DNA from: Janthinobacterium sp. GW458P
Lineage (GTDB): Bacteria > Pseudomonadota > Gammaproteobacteria > Burkholderiales > Burkholderiaceae_D
Assembly (NCBI RefSeq): GCF_002127585.1
Contig: NZ_NEGZ01000011.1
Location: 1-53,871, forward strand
Length of the DNA: 53,871 nucleotides
Direction: 5' to 3'
The notes beneath the pieces were generated by a model. It saw only the letters and a list, made by a program, of their open reading frames with translations. It made no database searches and was not told the origin of the DNA. Position 1 is the stretch's first letter. Every line of letters begins with the position of its first letter. The position numbers and the translations under genes are program-made. Of the stretch, positions 17,959-25,722 are shown one piece after another.

Positions 17959-19293
17959 TCAGCCTTTGGCCGCCGTTTGCGGCCCGCCGCGCATGGCGAA
18001 GACCATGACGGCCGAGACGATGGCGGGAATGGCGACGACGAGGAAAATCGTGCTGTTGGGCCAGTTCAGACGGATCAGCTCGCCACCGAGCACGGGGCCG
18101 ATGATGGAGCCGATGCGGCCCACGCCCAGGCTCCAGCCGATGCCCGTCGAGCGCAGGGTGGTTGGGTAGTAGCTGGCCGCCAGGGCGTTGACGGCCGGCT
18201 GGCCGCCCACCACGCAAAAGCCCGCGATGAAGATGGTAATGAACAGGAAGGCCAGCGACACGTCGGGACGGCCGATCAGGGCAATGGCCACGGCGGCGAC
18301 CAAAAAGCACGGCAGCAGGATGCGGCGGAAGCTGGAGCGGTCGATCAGCTGGCCCATGACGAGGGTGCCGATGGTGCCGCCCACTTGCAGGGCCGTGCCC
18401 GCCAGCACGGCGTTGGCCGTCGACAGGCCTGCTTCCTTGGCGATCGTCGGCAGCCAGTTGGACAGGAAATACAGGTTCAGCAAGTTCATGAAGTTGATGA
18501 CCCACAACAAAATCGTCATCTTCGCGCGGCCGCCCGTAAACAATTGCAGCACGGGCGCGCCCTTGTGTTCTTTCTCATGCACGAGGTATTGCGTGTCGGG
18601 CGTGATGCTCACCGTCGGGTCGATGCGTTTGAGCCACTGGGCCACCTTGTCGAGCTTGCGTTTCTTCAATACCAGAAATTGCATCGATTCCGGCAGCAGG
18701 AAGAACATCAGCACGCCGATGACCAAGGGCACCACGCCGCCCACGTAAAACACGGATTGCCAGCCGAAGGCGGGAATCAGCGCGGCGGACAATAATCCGC
18801 CCAGCACGGCACCCAGGGTAAAGCCGCACGAGACGAGCATCATCAGGGTGACTTTCTTGCGCACGGGGCTGTATTCGCCGGCCAGCGCCATGGCGTTCGG
18901 CATCACGGCGCCCAGGCCCAGGCCGGTGATGAAGCGGATCAGCTGCAATTGCTCGATGCTGGTGGCCAGCGGCGTGACCAGCATGCACAGCGAAAAGAAG
19001 ATGGTCGAGCCGATCAGCACGGGGCGGCGGCCGAACTTGTCGGCCGTGATGCTGAAGACGAGCGAGCCGACCAGCATGCCCAGCAGGCCCGCGCCGAACA
19101 CGGGGCCCAGGTTGGCCTTGCTGACATGCCAGTCGGCAATGATGGCGGGCGCCACATAGCCCATGGCCTGCACGTCGAAGCCATCCATGATGACGCACAG
19201 CCCGCACAGGATCAGCATGCCGATCTGGAAGGAGCCGATCTTGTTGTTATTGATGAGATCGGGAATATCGATCGTCTTGCCTGCCATGGACAT
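17959..19293 (-). CDS. MFS transporter, aromatic acid:H+ symporter (AAHS) type
   Basis: 444 residues, 12 transmembrane helices. The DGFD motif in helix 1 (IMDGFDVQAMGYVAPAI) is the mark of the AAHS group that takes up benzoate-type and related acids. The MFS loop motif follows in SITADKFGRRPVLIG, and a central loop bears KKRKLDKVAQWLKRIDP. AGGAG precedes the ATG at 19293. The upstream neighbour on the same strand is the NhaR-like regulator; no aromatic catabolic genes are in the window, so the substrate is unknown. Confidence 0.9.
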   Translation of the reverse strand: MSMAGKTIDIPDLINNNKIGSFQIGMLILCGLCVIMDGFDVQAMGYVAPAIIADWHVSKANLGPVFGAGLLGMLVGSLVFSITADKFGRRPVLIGSTIFFSLCMLVTPLATSIEQLQLIRFITGLGLGAVMPNAMALAGEYSPVRKKVTLMMLVSCGFTLGAVLGGLLSAALIPAFGWQSVFYVGGVVPLVIGVLMFFLLPESMQFLVLKKRKLDKVAQWLKRIDPTVSITPDTQYLVHEKEHKGAPVLQLFTGGRAKMTILLWVINFMNLLNLYFLSNWLPTIAKEAGLSTANAVLAGTALQVGGTIGTLVMGQLIDRSSFRRILLPCFLVAAVAIALIGRPDVSLAFLFITIFIAGFCVVGGQPAVNALAASYYPTTLRSTGIGWSLGVGRIGSIIGPVLGGELIRLNWPNSTIFLVVAIPAIVSAVMVFAMRGGPQTAAKG

Positions 19294-19417
19294 GGTGATG
19301 CTCCTGTTTTTTTATGGTGGTCGCGCCCTTCCGGCGAGGGCGGGGCGCGTGTTTGTCTCAGGCTTCATTACAATCTCTTTTGATTGATTATTCAAACGTT
19401 ATTTTCGAATGGATTTA

Positions 19418-20332
19418 TCAGGTTTCCTTGTAAATCTTCGGGCTGCCCTGGATGGCCGCCAGGATCACATCGAGCGCCGGATGCATGATCTTGCGTTCGT
19501 TCGAGATCACATAAAACTGTTCGCGCAGGGACGAGGCGTCGCCCACCAGCACGGCGCCGAATTGCTCCTCGATGTCGGCCGCCAGGCTGGCCGGGGCGAA
19601 GAACAGGCCCAGGCCCTTGCGGCCGAAGGCGTTGAGCATGGCGTTGTCCTCGAATTCGCCCACCACGTCGGGCCGCACGCCTTGCTGCACCATCCATTCA
19701 TCGATGCGCCCGCGCAAGGCGTTGTTGCGCGCGGGCAGCAGGAAGGGCGCGCCGTGCAGGCTGTGCGGGAAATTGCCGCGGTACTGTTCGGCCAGGGCGG
19801 GGATGCCGAACAGCTTCATGGCGCTCTCGCCCCACAAGTGGCTGGACACGCGCAGGCTGGCGCCGGCCGGCACGGCGCGGTCCGTCAACACCAGGTCCAG
19901 CTTGTGCAGGGCCAGGTCGGCCAGCAAGGATTCGAATTCATCTTCCAGGCAGACCAGCTTGACGGGCTGGTCCAGGCTGCGCGTGGCGTCGAGCATGCGG
20001 TAGGCCATCAGTTTCGGCAGGGAATCGGAAATACCCACCGTCAGGCGCATCTTTTCCGCGTCCGCGTCGGCCAGCGCATCCTGCATCTGCTCGCCCAGCA
20101 GGAAAATCTGGTCCGCATAGCCGAGCGCCAGCCGGCCCGCTTCCGTCGGCACCAGGCGGCGTCCCTGCGGCTGCAGCAGCGACTTGCCCAGTTCCTTTTC
20201 CAGCAGGGCCAGCTGCGTGCTGATGGTTTGCACGGCCAGTCCCAGGCGCTCGGCCGCGCGCGTCACGCCGCCCTCCTTGGCGACCACCCAAAAGAAGTAC
20301 AAATGGCGGTAATTGAAGCCCGTGGTTTTCAT
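19418..20332 (-). CDS. nhaR: LysR-family activator, NhaR-like
   Basis: 304 residues. The N-terminus NYRHLYFFWVVAKEGGVTRA with AAERLGLAVQTISTQLALLE is the typical NhaR helix-turn-helix, with Tyr-Arg-His-Leu instead of the usual LysR opening. The effector domain is complete. In E. coli NhaR activates nhaA on Na+ and alkaline stress. No antiporter lies nearby; its divergent neighbour is the DUF475 gene of the Ter-like locus, and the downstream gene is the MFS transporter. Control of either is a positional inference. Confidence 0.88.
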   Translation of the reverse strand: MKTTGFNYRHLYFFWVVAKEGGVTRAAERLGLAVQTISTQLALLEKELGKSLLQPQGRRLVPTEAGRLALGYADQIFLLGEQMQDALADADAEKMRLTVGISDSLPKLMAYRMLDATRSLDQPVKLVCLEDEFESLLADLALHKLDLVLTDRAVPAGASLRVSSHLWGESAMKLFGIPALAEQYRGNFPHSLHGAPFLLPARNNALRGRIDEWMVQQGVRPDVVGEFEDNAMLNAFGRKGLGLFFAPASLAADIEEQFGAVLVGDASSLREQFYVISNERKIMHPALDVILAAIQGSPKIYKET

Positions 20333-20447
20333 CGCGATATCCTATCTTCTGTTTTTACGAAGTAATACTTCCATTATCTTCCATTTTTAAATGTGTGACA
20401 TGTCCCTATACTATGTTTCATTAAATCTAGATAACGGGGAACTATCG

Positions 20448-21521
20448 ATGAAGCATTTCAGAGTGTCATTTCTGGTGACATTTATCTGCCTGGGCATTTC
20501 CGCCTGGTGGGGTTATACGCACGGTGGCGTGCAGACGATGCTGGCGGCGCTCGGTATCGCGGTGATTCTGGGCGTGATGGAAGTGTCGCTGTCGTTTGAC
20601 AACGCCGTCGTCAACGCCTCGGTGCTGAAGAACTGGGACAAGTTTTGGCAAGGTCTGTTCCTTGGCGTGGGCATCATCATCGCCGTCTTCGGCATGCGTT
20701 TGCTGTTTCCGCTGGTCATCGTGGCGCAAGCGGCGGACCTGGGGCTGATGGAAGTATGGAATCTGGCGTTGAGCAATCCGGAACAGTATTCGATGCACCT
20801 GACGAATCACCACGCGGAAGTGGCGGCCTTTGGCGGCATTTTCCTGCTGCTGGTTTTCCTGAACTTCCTGCTGGACTCGGAAAAAGAAACGCACTGGCTG
20901 GGCCGTATTGAAGAAAAACTGGGCGCGCTGGGCAAGATTTCGTCGATTTCCGTGATGATCGCGCTCGGTACCCTGATGGCCAGCCTGTCGATGATCGAAG
21001 AAGGCCAGAAACTGGTGGTCCTGACGGCCGGCCTGTGGGGCATCCTGACCTACGTGGGCGTCGATGTGATCAGCGGCTTGCTGGAAGGCGATAACGGCGA
21101 CGGCAACATGGGCGACATCATCAAGCGCGGCGGTATTGGCGGCTTCCTGTACCTGGAAGTGCTCGACGCCTCGTTCAGCTTTGACGGCGTGATCGGCGCG
21201 TTTGCCATCACCAAGGATGTCGTGATCATCATGCTGGGCCTGGCCATCGGCGCGATGTTCGTGCGCTCGATGACGGTGTTCCTGGTGCGCAAGGGTACGC
21301 TCGACGAGTTCGTTTATCTGGAGCACGGCGCGCACTATGCGATCGGTATCCTGGCCGTGATCATGTTGGTCAGCATGAAGTTCCACATTCCCGAGATCTT
21401 CACGGGTCTGATTGGCGTGGCCTTCATTCTCGCCTCGCTGTGGTCGTCGATACGCCACAAGCGCAGGATGGCCCTCGAAGAAGGCCGGCCGGAAGCGCTC
21501 GAAGCGGTCAAGGCAGTGTAA
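20448..21521 (+). CDS. DUF475 / TerC-like integral membrane protein
   Basis: 357 residues from the ATG at 20448, preceded by GGGGAA. There are about nine transmembrane helices. Two acidic membrane motifs, MEVSLSFDNAVVNASVL (N-terminal) and LEVLDASFSFDGVIGAF (C-terminal), form the internal repeat typical of the TerC/DUF475 superfamily, thought to bind or transport metal ions. It heads a set with two TerD proteins, an AIM24 protein and a Pmp3 peptide. Together these look like a small relative of the tellurite-resistance/stress (Ter) systems. It is divergent from nhaR. Confidence 0.88.
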   Translation: MKHFRVSFLVTFICLGISAWWGYTHGGVQTMLAALGIAVILGVMEVSLSFDNAVVNASVLKNWDKFWQGLFLGVGIIIAVFGMRLLFPLVIVAQAADLGLMEVWNLALSNPEQYSMHLTNHHAEVAAFGGIFLLLVFLNFLLDSEKETHWLGRIEEKLGALGKISSISVMIALGTLMASLSMIEEGQKLVVLTAGLWGILTYVGVDVISGLLEGDNGDGNMGDIIKRGGIGGFLYLEVLDASFSFDGVIGAFAITKDVVIIMLGLAIGAMFVRSMTVFLVRKGTLDEFVYLEHGAHYAIGILAVIMLVSMKFHIPEIFTGLIGVAFILASLWSSIRHKRRMALEEGRPEALEAVKAV

Positions 21522-21652
21522 AGAATGCGCGGCAAACGACTGCACCCGTTTGTCGGCAAGTTGTAGCAAGCGTCGCCGCCGGCCTGGGGAGTCAGGCCGG
21601 TGGAGGACGCCAGGTGTTTGGTCATACACAACCCATATAGGAGCAATACATC

Positions 21653-22228
21653 ATGGCAATCAGTCTGCAAAAAGGCGGCAACGTTAACCTGAGCAAGGAA
21701 GCCCCTGGCATTTCGAAGATGATCATCGGCCTGGGCTGGGATGCCCGCGCCACCGACGGCGCCGCGTTCGACATCGACGGCTCCGTGTTCCTGCTGAAGG
21801 CCGACGGCAAGGTACGCGCCGACGTCGACATGATTTTCTACAACAACCTGAAGTCGAGCGACGGCGCCGTCACCCACTCGGGCGACAACAAGACGGGCGC
21901 TGGCGATGGCGACGATGAAACCGTCGTCGTCGACCTGGCCACGGTGCCGGCCGATATCGACAAGATCGCCGTCTGCGTGACGATCCACGACGCCGAAGCG
22001 CGCAAGCAAAACTTTGGTATGGTATCGAAGGCCTACGTGCGCTGCGTCAACGCCAACGGCAACACGGAAATCGCCCGTTTCGACCTGTCGGAAGACGGCT
22101 CGGCGGAAACGGCCATGGTCTTCGGCGAAATCTACCGCAACGGCGGCGATTGGAAATTCAAGGCCATCGGCCAGGGCTACAAGGGCGGTTTAGGTCCTCT
22201 GGCTGCCTCGTTCGGCGTCGGCGTATAA
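21653..22228 (+). CDS. TerD family stress protein (copy 1)
   Basis: 191 residues, a single TerD domain. The opening [17 protein letters not shown] and the WDAR motif are typical. The calcium-binding loop [16 protein letters not shown] (about 74-89) is intact. The C-terminal [19 protein letters not shown] is the second conserved block. TerD proteins are cytoplasmic Ca2+-binding beta-sandwich proteins of Ter stress systems. AGGAG lies ahead of the ATG. It is similar to the copy at 23032 but clearly diverged. Confidence 0.95.
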   Translation: MAISLQKGGNVNLSKEAPGISKMIIGLGWDARATDGAAFDIDGSVFLLKADGKVRADVDMIFYNNLKSSDGAVTHSGDNKTGAGDGDDETVVVDLATVPADIDKIAVCVTIHDAEARKQNFGMVSKAYVRCVNANGNTEIARFDLSEDGSAETAMVFGEIYRNGGDWKFKAIGQGYKGGLGPLAASFGVGV

Positions 22229-22301
22229 GTCGTCAATAGCAAGGGCGGTCCGCGGCGCGGGCCGCCGCCATCACCATCATCGTCAAGGAAGGAACAGTTG
22301 A

Positions 22302-22997
22302 ATGCCAGTTTTTAATATTACCGGGGACGTCGACCCGTTCCTGCATGTGTCGCTGGCCAAGGGCGAGAAGATTTATTGCGAATCCGATGCGATGGTGATG
22401 ATGGAAACCAATCTTGAGCTGAAAGGCAAGATGACGGGCGGCATCGGCGCCGCGCTGATGCGCACCTTTGCCAACGGTGAATCGTTCTTTCAGCAGCATA
22501 TCGAGGCCATGCGGGGCGACGGCGACTGTCTGCTGTCGCCCACTTTGCCGGGCGCGATGCGGGTGCTTGAGATTGGCGCCCAGCAATACATGATCAGCGA
22601 CGGCGCCTTCGTGGCGGCCAGCTCTGGCGTGGAATTGAAGGTGCGCACGCAAAGCCTTGGCAATGCGCTGTTTGCCCAGAGCGGTGGCTTTTTCATCACC
22701 GAGACGGCAGGCAGCGGCCAGTTGGCGGTCTCCGGTTTTGGCGCAATGTCGGAACTGGAAGTGACGCCTGGCAAGGACGTGGTGATCGATAACTCGCACG
22801 TCGTGTGCTGGGACAAGCGCCTGCAATACGAGATTTCCATCACGACCGGCAGCAGCGGCGGCTTTCTGGGCAATTTGATCAATAGCCAGACCAGCGGCGA
22901 GGGCATGGTGCTGAAGTTTTCAGGCACGGGAAAAATCCTCGTGTGCTCGCGCAACCGCGCGGCCTTCCTCGCCTGGACGCAAAGCAAGCCGGCGTAA
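22302..22997 (+). CDS. AIM24 / TIGR00266 family protein
   Basis: 231 residues, an all-beta AIM24 domain. Recognisable are MVMMETNLELKGKMTGGIG near the N-terminus, GESFFQQHIEA in the middle, SGGFFITETAGSGQLAVSGF, and GEGMVLKFSGTGKILVCSRN at the C-terminus. The family is related to the TRAP-like tryptophan-RNA-binding fold and often sits with TerD genes. Its position between two TerD genes points to a shared membrane-stress complex. AAGGAAGG precedes the ATG. Confidence 0.9.
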   Translation: MPVFNITGDVDPFLHVSLAKGEKIYCESDAMVMMETNLELKGKMTGGIGAALMRTFANGESFFQQHIEAMRGDGDCLLSPTLPGAMRVLEIGAQQYMISDGAFVAASSGVELKVRTQSLGNALFAQSGGFFITETAGSGQLAVSGFGAMSELEVTPGKDVVIDNSHVVCWDKRLQYEISITTGSSGGFLGNLINSQTSGEGMVLKFSGTGKILVCSRNRAAFLAWTQSKPA

Positions 22998-23031
22998 TCA
23001 AGCACTAACTAACTAAACAGGAGCAATGCGT

Positions 23032-23613
23032 ATGTCTGTCAATTTGAGCAAGGGCCAGAAGATTTCTCTGGACAAGGAAGCTGGCACCACCCTGACCCGC
23101 ATCACCATGGGCCTGGGCTGGGATGCGGCCAAGACCAAGGGTTTCCTCGGTTTCGGTTCGAAGACGGAAGCCGTCGACCTCGATGCCTCGTGCGTCATGT
23201 TCGACGAGAACAAGAGCACGTCCGACATCGTCTGGTTCCGCCAGCTGAAAAGCAAGGACGGCAGCATTGTCCACACGGGCGACAACCGCACGGGCGCGGG
23301 CGACGGCGACGACGAACAGATCAATGTCGATCTGTCGACCGTGCCGGCGCACGTGAAAAGCCTGGTCTTCACCGTCAACAGCTTTACTGGCCAGAACTTC
23401 TCGCAGGTGGAAAACGCCTATTGCCGCATCTTGAATGCGAGCAATAACCAGGAAGTCGCGCGTTTCAACCTGTCTGTGCAAGGTTCCCACACGGCACAGA
23501 TCATGGCCAAGCTGTACCGCCATAACGGCGAATGGAAGATGCACGCCATCGGAGAAAACGGCAACGGTCGCACCTTTGACGACCTGATGCCGCAAATCTC
23601 CGTGCATCTATAA
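23032..23613 (+). CDS. TerD family stress protein (copy 2)
   Basis: 193 residues from the ATG at 23032; the ATG at 23026 is too close to the AGGAG at 23019. Domain plan as in copy 1, with the Ca2+ loop [20 protein letters not shown]. It differs by an insertion, KTKGFLGFGSKTEAVD, after the first strand, as seen in TerX/TerZ-like members. The end FDDLMPQISVHL is a typical TerD C-terminus. Two unequal TerD copies in one locus suggest hetero-oligomers. Confidence 0.95.
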   Translation: MSVNLSKGQKISLDKEAGTTLTRITMGLGWDAAKTKGFLGFGSKTEAVDLDASCVMFDENKSTSDIVWFRQLKSKDGSIVHTGDNRTGAGDGDDEQINVDLSTVPAHVKSLVFTVNSFTGQNFSQVENAYCRILNASNNQEVARFNLSVQGSHTAQIMAKLYRHNGEWKMHAIGENGNGRTFDDLMPQISVHL

Positions 23614-23692
23614 GGAGCAGTACGCAGCGGGCGGGGGACGGACCGGATACCGGCCCTTGTCCGCTGCTCTATATTTAGGAGAGTATGTCGTG

Positions 23693-23911
23693 ATGCGATT
23701 GCTGATAGCCTTGCTACTTCCGTGTCTCACGTTTTTCATGCTGGGGCGCCCGCTGGCCGGTGCCGCCGCCTTGATTTTGCAGTGCACTGTGATCGGCTGG
23801 GCGCCGGCGGCCCTGTGGGCCCTGTACACAGTAAACCAGCATAAGACGGAGCAGGAACTGGAAGGTGCATTAAGCCGCAGCTACATGCGCAGGCGTAGTC
23901 GCTTGATTTAA
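23693..23911 (+). CDS. YqaE/Pmp3-type small membrane protein
   Basis: 72 residues from the ATG at 23693, with AGGAGAG nine bases upstream. Two hydrophobic helices (LLIALLLPCLTFFMLGRPL; ALILQCTVIGWAPAALWALY) are followed by VNQHKTEQELEGALSR and a basic tail. This is the Pmp3/YqaE plan, small proteolipids linked to salt and membrane-potential stress. It ends the Ter-like operon directly before a terminator. Confidence 0.8.
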   Translation: MRLLIALLLPCLTFFMLGRPLAGAAALILQCTVIGWAPAALWALYTVNQHKTEQELEGALSRSYMRRRSRLI

Positions 23912-23955
23912 GGTCGATTGATCTAAATCAACCGGGCGCTTGGAATCCTTGCGCT

Positions 23956-23988
23956 AAAGCCCGCACGAGCGATCGTGCGGGCTTTTTT
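23956..23988 (+). terminator. Intrinsic terminator of the Ter-like operon
   Basis: Stem AAAGCCCGCACGA (23956-23968) pairs perfectly with TCGTGCGGGCTTT around GCGA, ending in T6. It can also act on the convergent patatin gene. Confidence 0.93.
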
Positions 23989-23996
23989 GTGGGCGC

Positions 23997-25670
23997 TCAC
24001 TTCTTGCAGCGTATCGGCACGTTCACGGAATTGCCATCCGAACTCAGGTTGCGGTACTGCAAATCTTCGCTTTCGATGGCAAAGCTGGGCACGGCGTGCA
24101 CGTAGCGCTGCTTGCAGACGATGTCGTCGTTGATCAGCTTTCCCGCCAGCATGTAGTCGCACAGGGCGAAGCGCGATTCCTCGTCGTCGAGGATCAGCAC
24201 GCGCGCGGCACTGTACAGGGCCGATTGCAGCACTTCCGGGCTGCAGTTTTCCGGCCCCGTCAGTTTCAGATGGGTCTTCGTTTGCGTGGCCAGGCGCTGC
24301 AGCTTGACGAGGGCCGCGCGCTCTTGCTTACGCGCAAAATTGACTTGCGCATCGTCGCTGGCCAGGCGCAGGGCCAGCGAGGCGATTTCATCGATGGAAA
24401 TATGCCAGGCGAAGCCTTCCAGGGTGGTGCGGACCTGGCCCGGCATGGGGTCGGCCGCATCGACTTCGCAGCGGTACTGGCCCAGATGGGGCCGGCACAG
24501 CACGGGAATGGCAAAGGCCGAGGTGCGCTTGCCCTTGACGAATTTCTGGCTCAGGTCGCCGAAATTCTCGTGCGTGACCGTATCGAAGCGGGCCTGGCCA
24601 AAGCCCATCTTGACGAGGTTTTCCTTGCGCTGGCGCGAAAACAGGGCGTCGACGGCGTCGTAGATGTTCTTGTTGAAGATGCGGTCCAGCGGCTGGCGCT
24701 CGTCCGACATCTTTTCAAACACGGCGCTGGAATTGGGCGCGTTGGCGTCGATGGAGATGAGGATGAAGGGCTTGCTGTTCAGGCGCGGCGGCACGACGGC
24801 CATGTCGTTGCCGTACAGCTGAGTCAGGGCCGCGTCCCACAGGGTTTCCACGCCCAGGTTGTCGGCCGCGCCGCCGTCGAACAGGTGTACGTACGAGGGT
24901 GATTCGCGCGACTCGGAACCGAGTTCCGGCACGAAGGTATTTTTCGGACGGAAACGCTCGAAGGTGACGGAATCGAAGACGCCGGGAAAGGCGGCCGAGG
25001 TGGCCACGGCCGTTGCCAGGCGGATATCCTGGATGGGCGAATGCAGGGTATTGTAAAAATACTCATAGGAAAACACCACGCGCTTGCCGCCATCGGTGGC
25101 GTCCGTCGCGTTGGCCAGGAAGATGGGGCCGTCGTGCGGCAAGTCTTCGTAGGTTTTCTTGTCGTACAGCACATCGTCCAGCACGTCGGACAGGAAGGAC
25201 GTGCGCGTCTTGTTCGTCAGCAACATCGTCGTCAGGTTGGCGGGCTTTAATATGGTCTGGCCGAAGAAATCCGTTTTCAGCTTGCTGCGCAGCAAGGGCC
25301 AGTTCGTCTGCTTGCCGTGCAGCGCATAGTAGCCGCCCGCGATGGCGCCGCCGGAGACGCCGGAGATGGCCGAGGCGCCGCTGACGAGGCCGAATTGCTC
25401 CAGCTGCTCCAGCGATGCCGCCGAGAAATTGGCCGCGCGGCTGCCGCCGCCGGACAGGGCGATGCCGATGAAATGGTCGCTGGGCATCGGATTCTCGATG
25501 CGCGCCTTGGGCGCGTCGATGCGCAGGCGCGGCGATTCCTGCACGGTAAACGTGCGGTTTTCGACGCCGCTGTTGGGGTGCAGGGCGAGTACCGTGCAGC
25601 CGCTCAGCAGCGCAGCGAGGACAAGTGGTGCGGACAAGCGTGGATGCATGCGGGATCTGTGCGTAGTCAT
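23997..25670 (-). CDS. Patatin-like phospholipase lipoprotein
   Basis: 557 residues. The signal LVLAALLSGC ends in a lipobox, so the enzyme is anchored in the envelope. The patatin core has the oxyanion motif ALSGGGSRAANFS, the nucleophile elbow GVSGG (in SAISGVSGGAIAGGYYAL), and the catalytic aspartate in FDGGAADNLGV, giving a Ser-Asp dyad. After the core (to about residue 330) a C-terminal region of some 200 residues with paired cysteines has no family I recognise. Such lipases hydrolyse phospholipid acyl chains. The gene is convergent with the Ter-like operon and stands alone on its strand. Confidence 0.9.
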   Translation of the reverse strand: MTTHRSRMHPRLSAPLVLAALLSGCTVLALHPNSGVENRTFTVQESPRLRIDAPKARIENPMPSDHFIGIALSGGGSRAANFSAASLEQLEQFGLVSGASAISGVSGGAIAGGYYALHGKQTNWPLLRSKLKTDFFGQTILKPANLTTMLLTNKTRTSFLSDVLDDVLYDKKTYEDLPHDGPIFLANATDATDGGKRVVFSYEYFYNTLHSPIQDIRLATAVATSAAFPGVFDSVTFERFRPKNTFVPELGSESRESPSYVHLFDGGAADNLGVETLWDAALTQLYGNDMAVVPPRLNSKPFILISIDANAPNSSAVFEKMSDERQPLDRIFNKNIYDAVDALFSRQRKENLVKMGFGQARFDTVTHENFGDLSQKFVKGKRTSAFAIPVLCRPHLGQYRCEVDAADPMPGQVRTTLEGFAWHISIDEIASLALRLASDDAQVNFARKQERAALVKLQRLATQTKTHLKLTGPENCSPEVLQSALYSAARVLILDDEESRFALCDYMLAGKLINDDIVCKQRYVHAVPSFAIESEDLQYRNLSSDGNSVNVPIRCKK

Positions 25671-25722
25671 TGTTTGGGATACGGACGGAAAACGTGTGCG
25701 ATTCTAGCAAACTTGTCCATGC

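Noticed and set aside
19310..19417. GC stem between the NhaR-like and MFS genes
   Set aside because: The stem is imperfect, has no T-run, and the region is more likely the MFS promoter.
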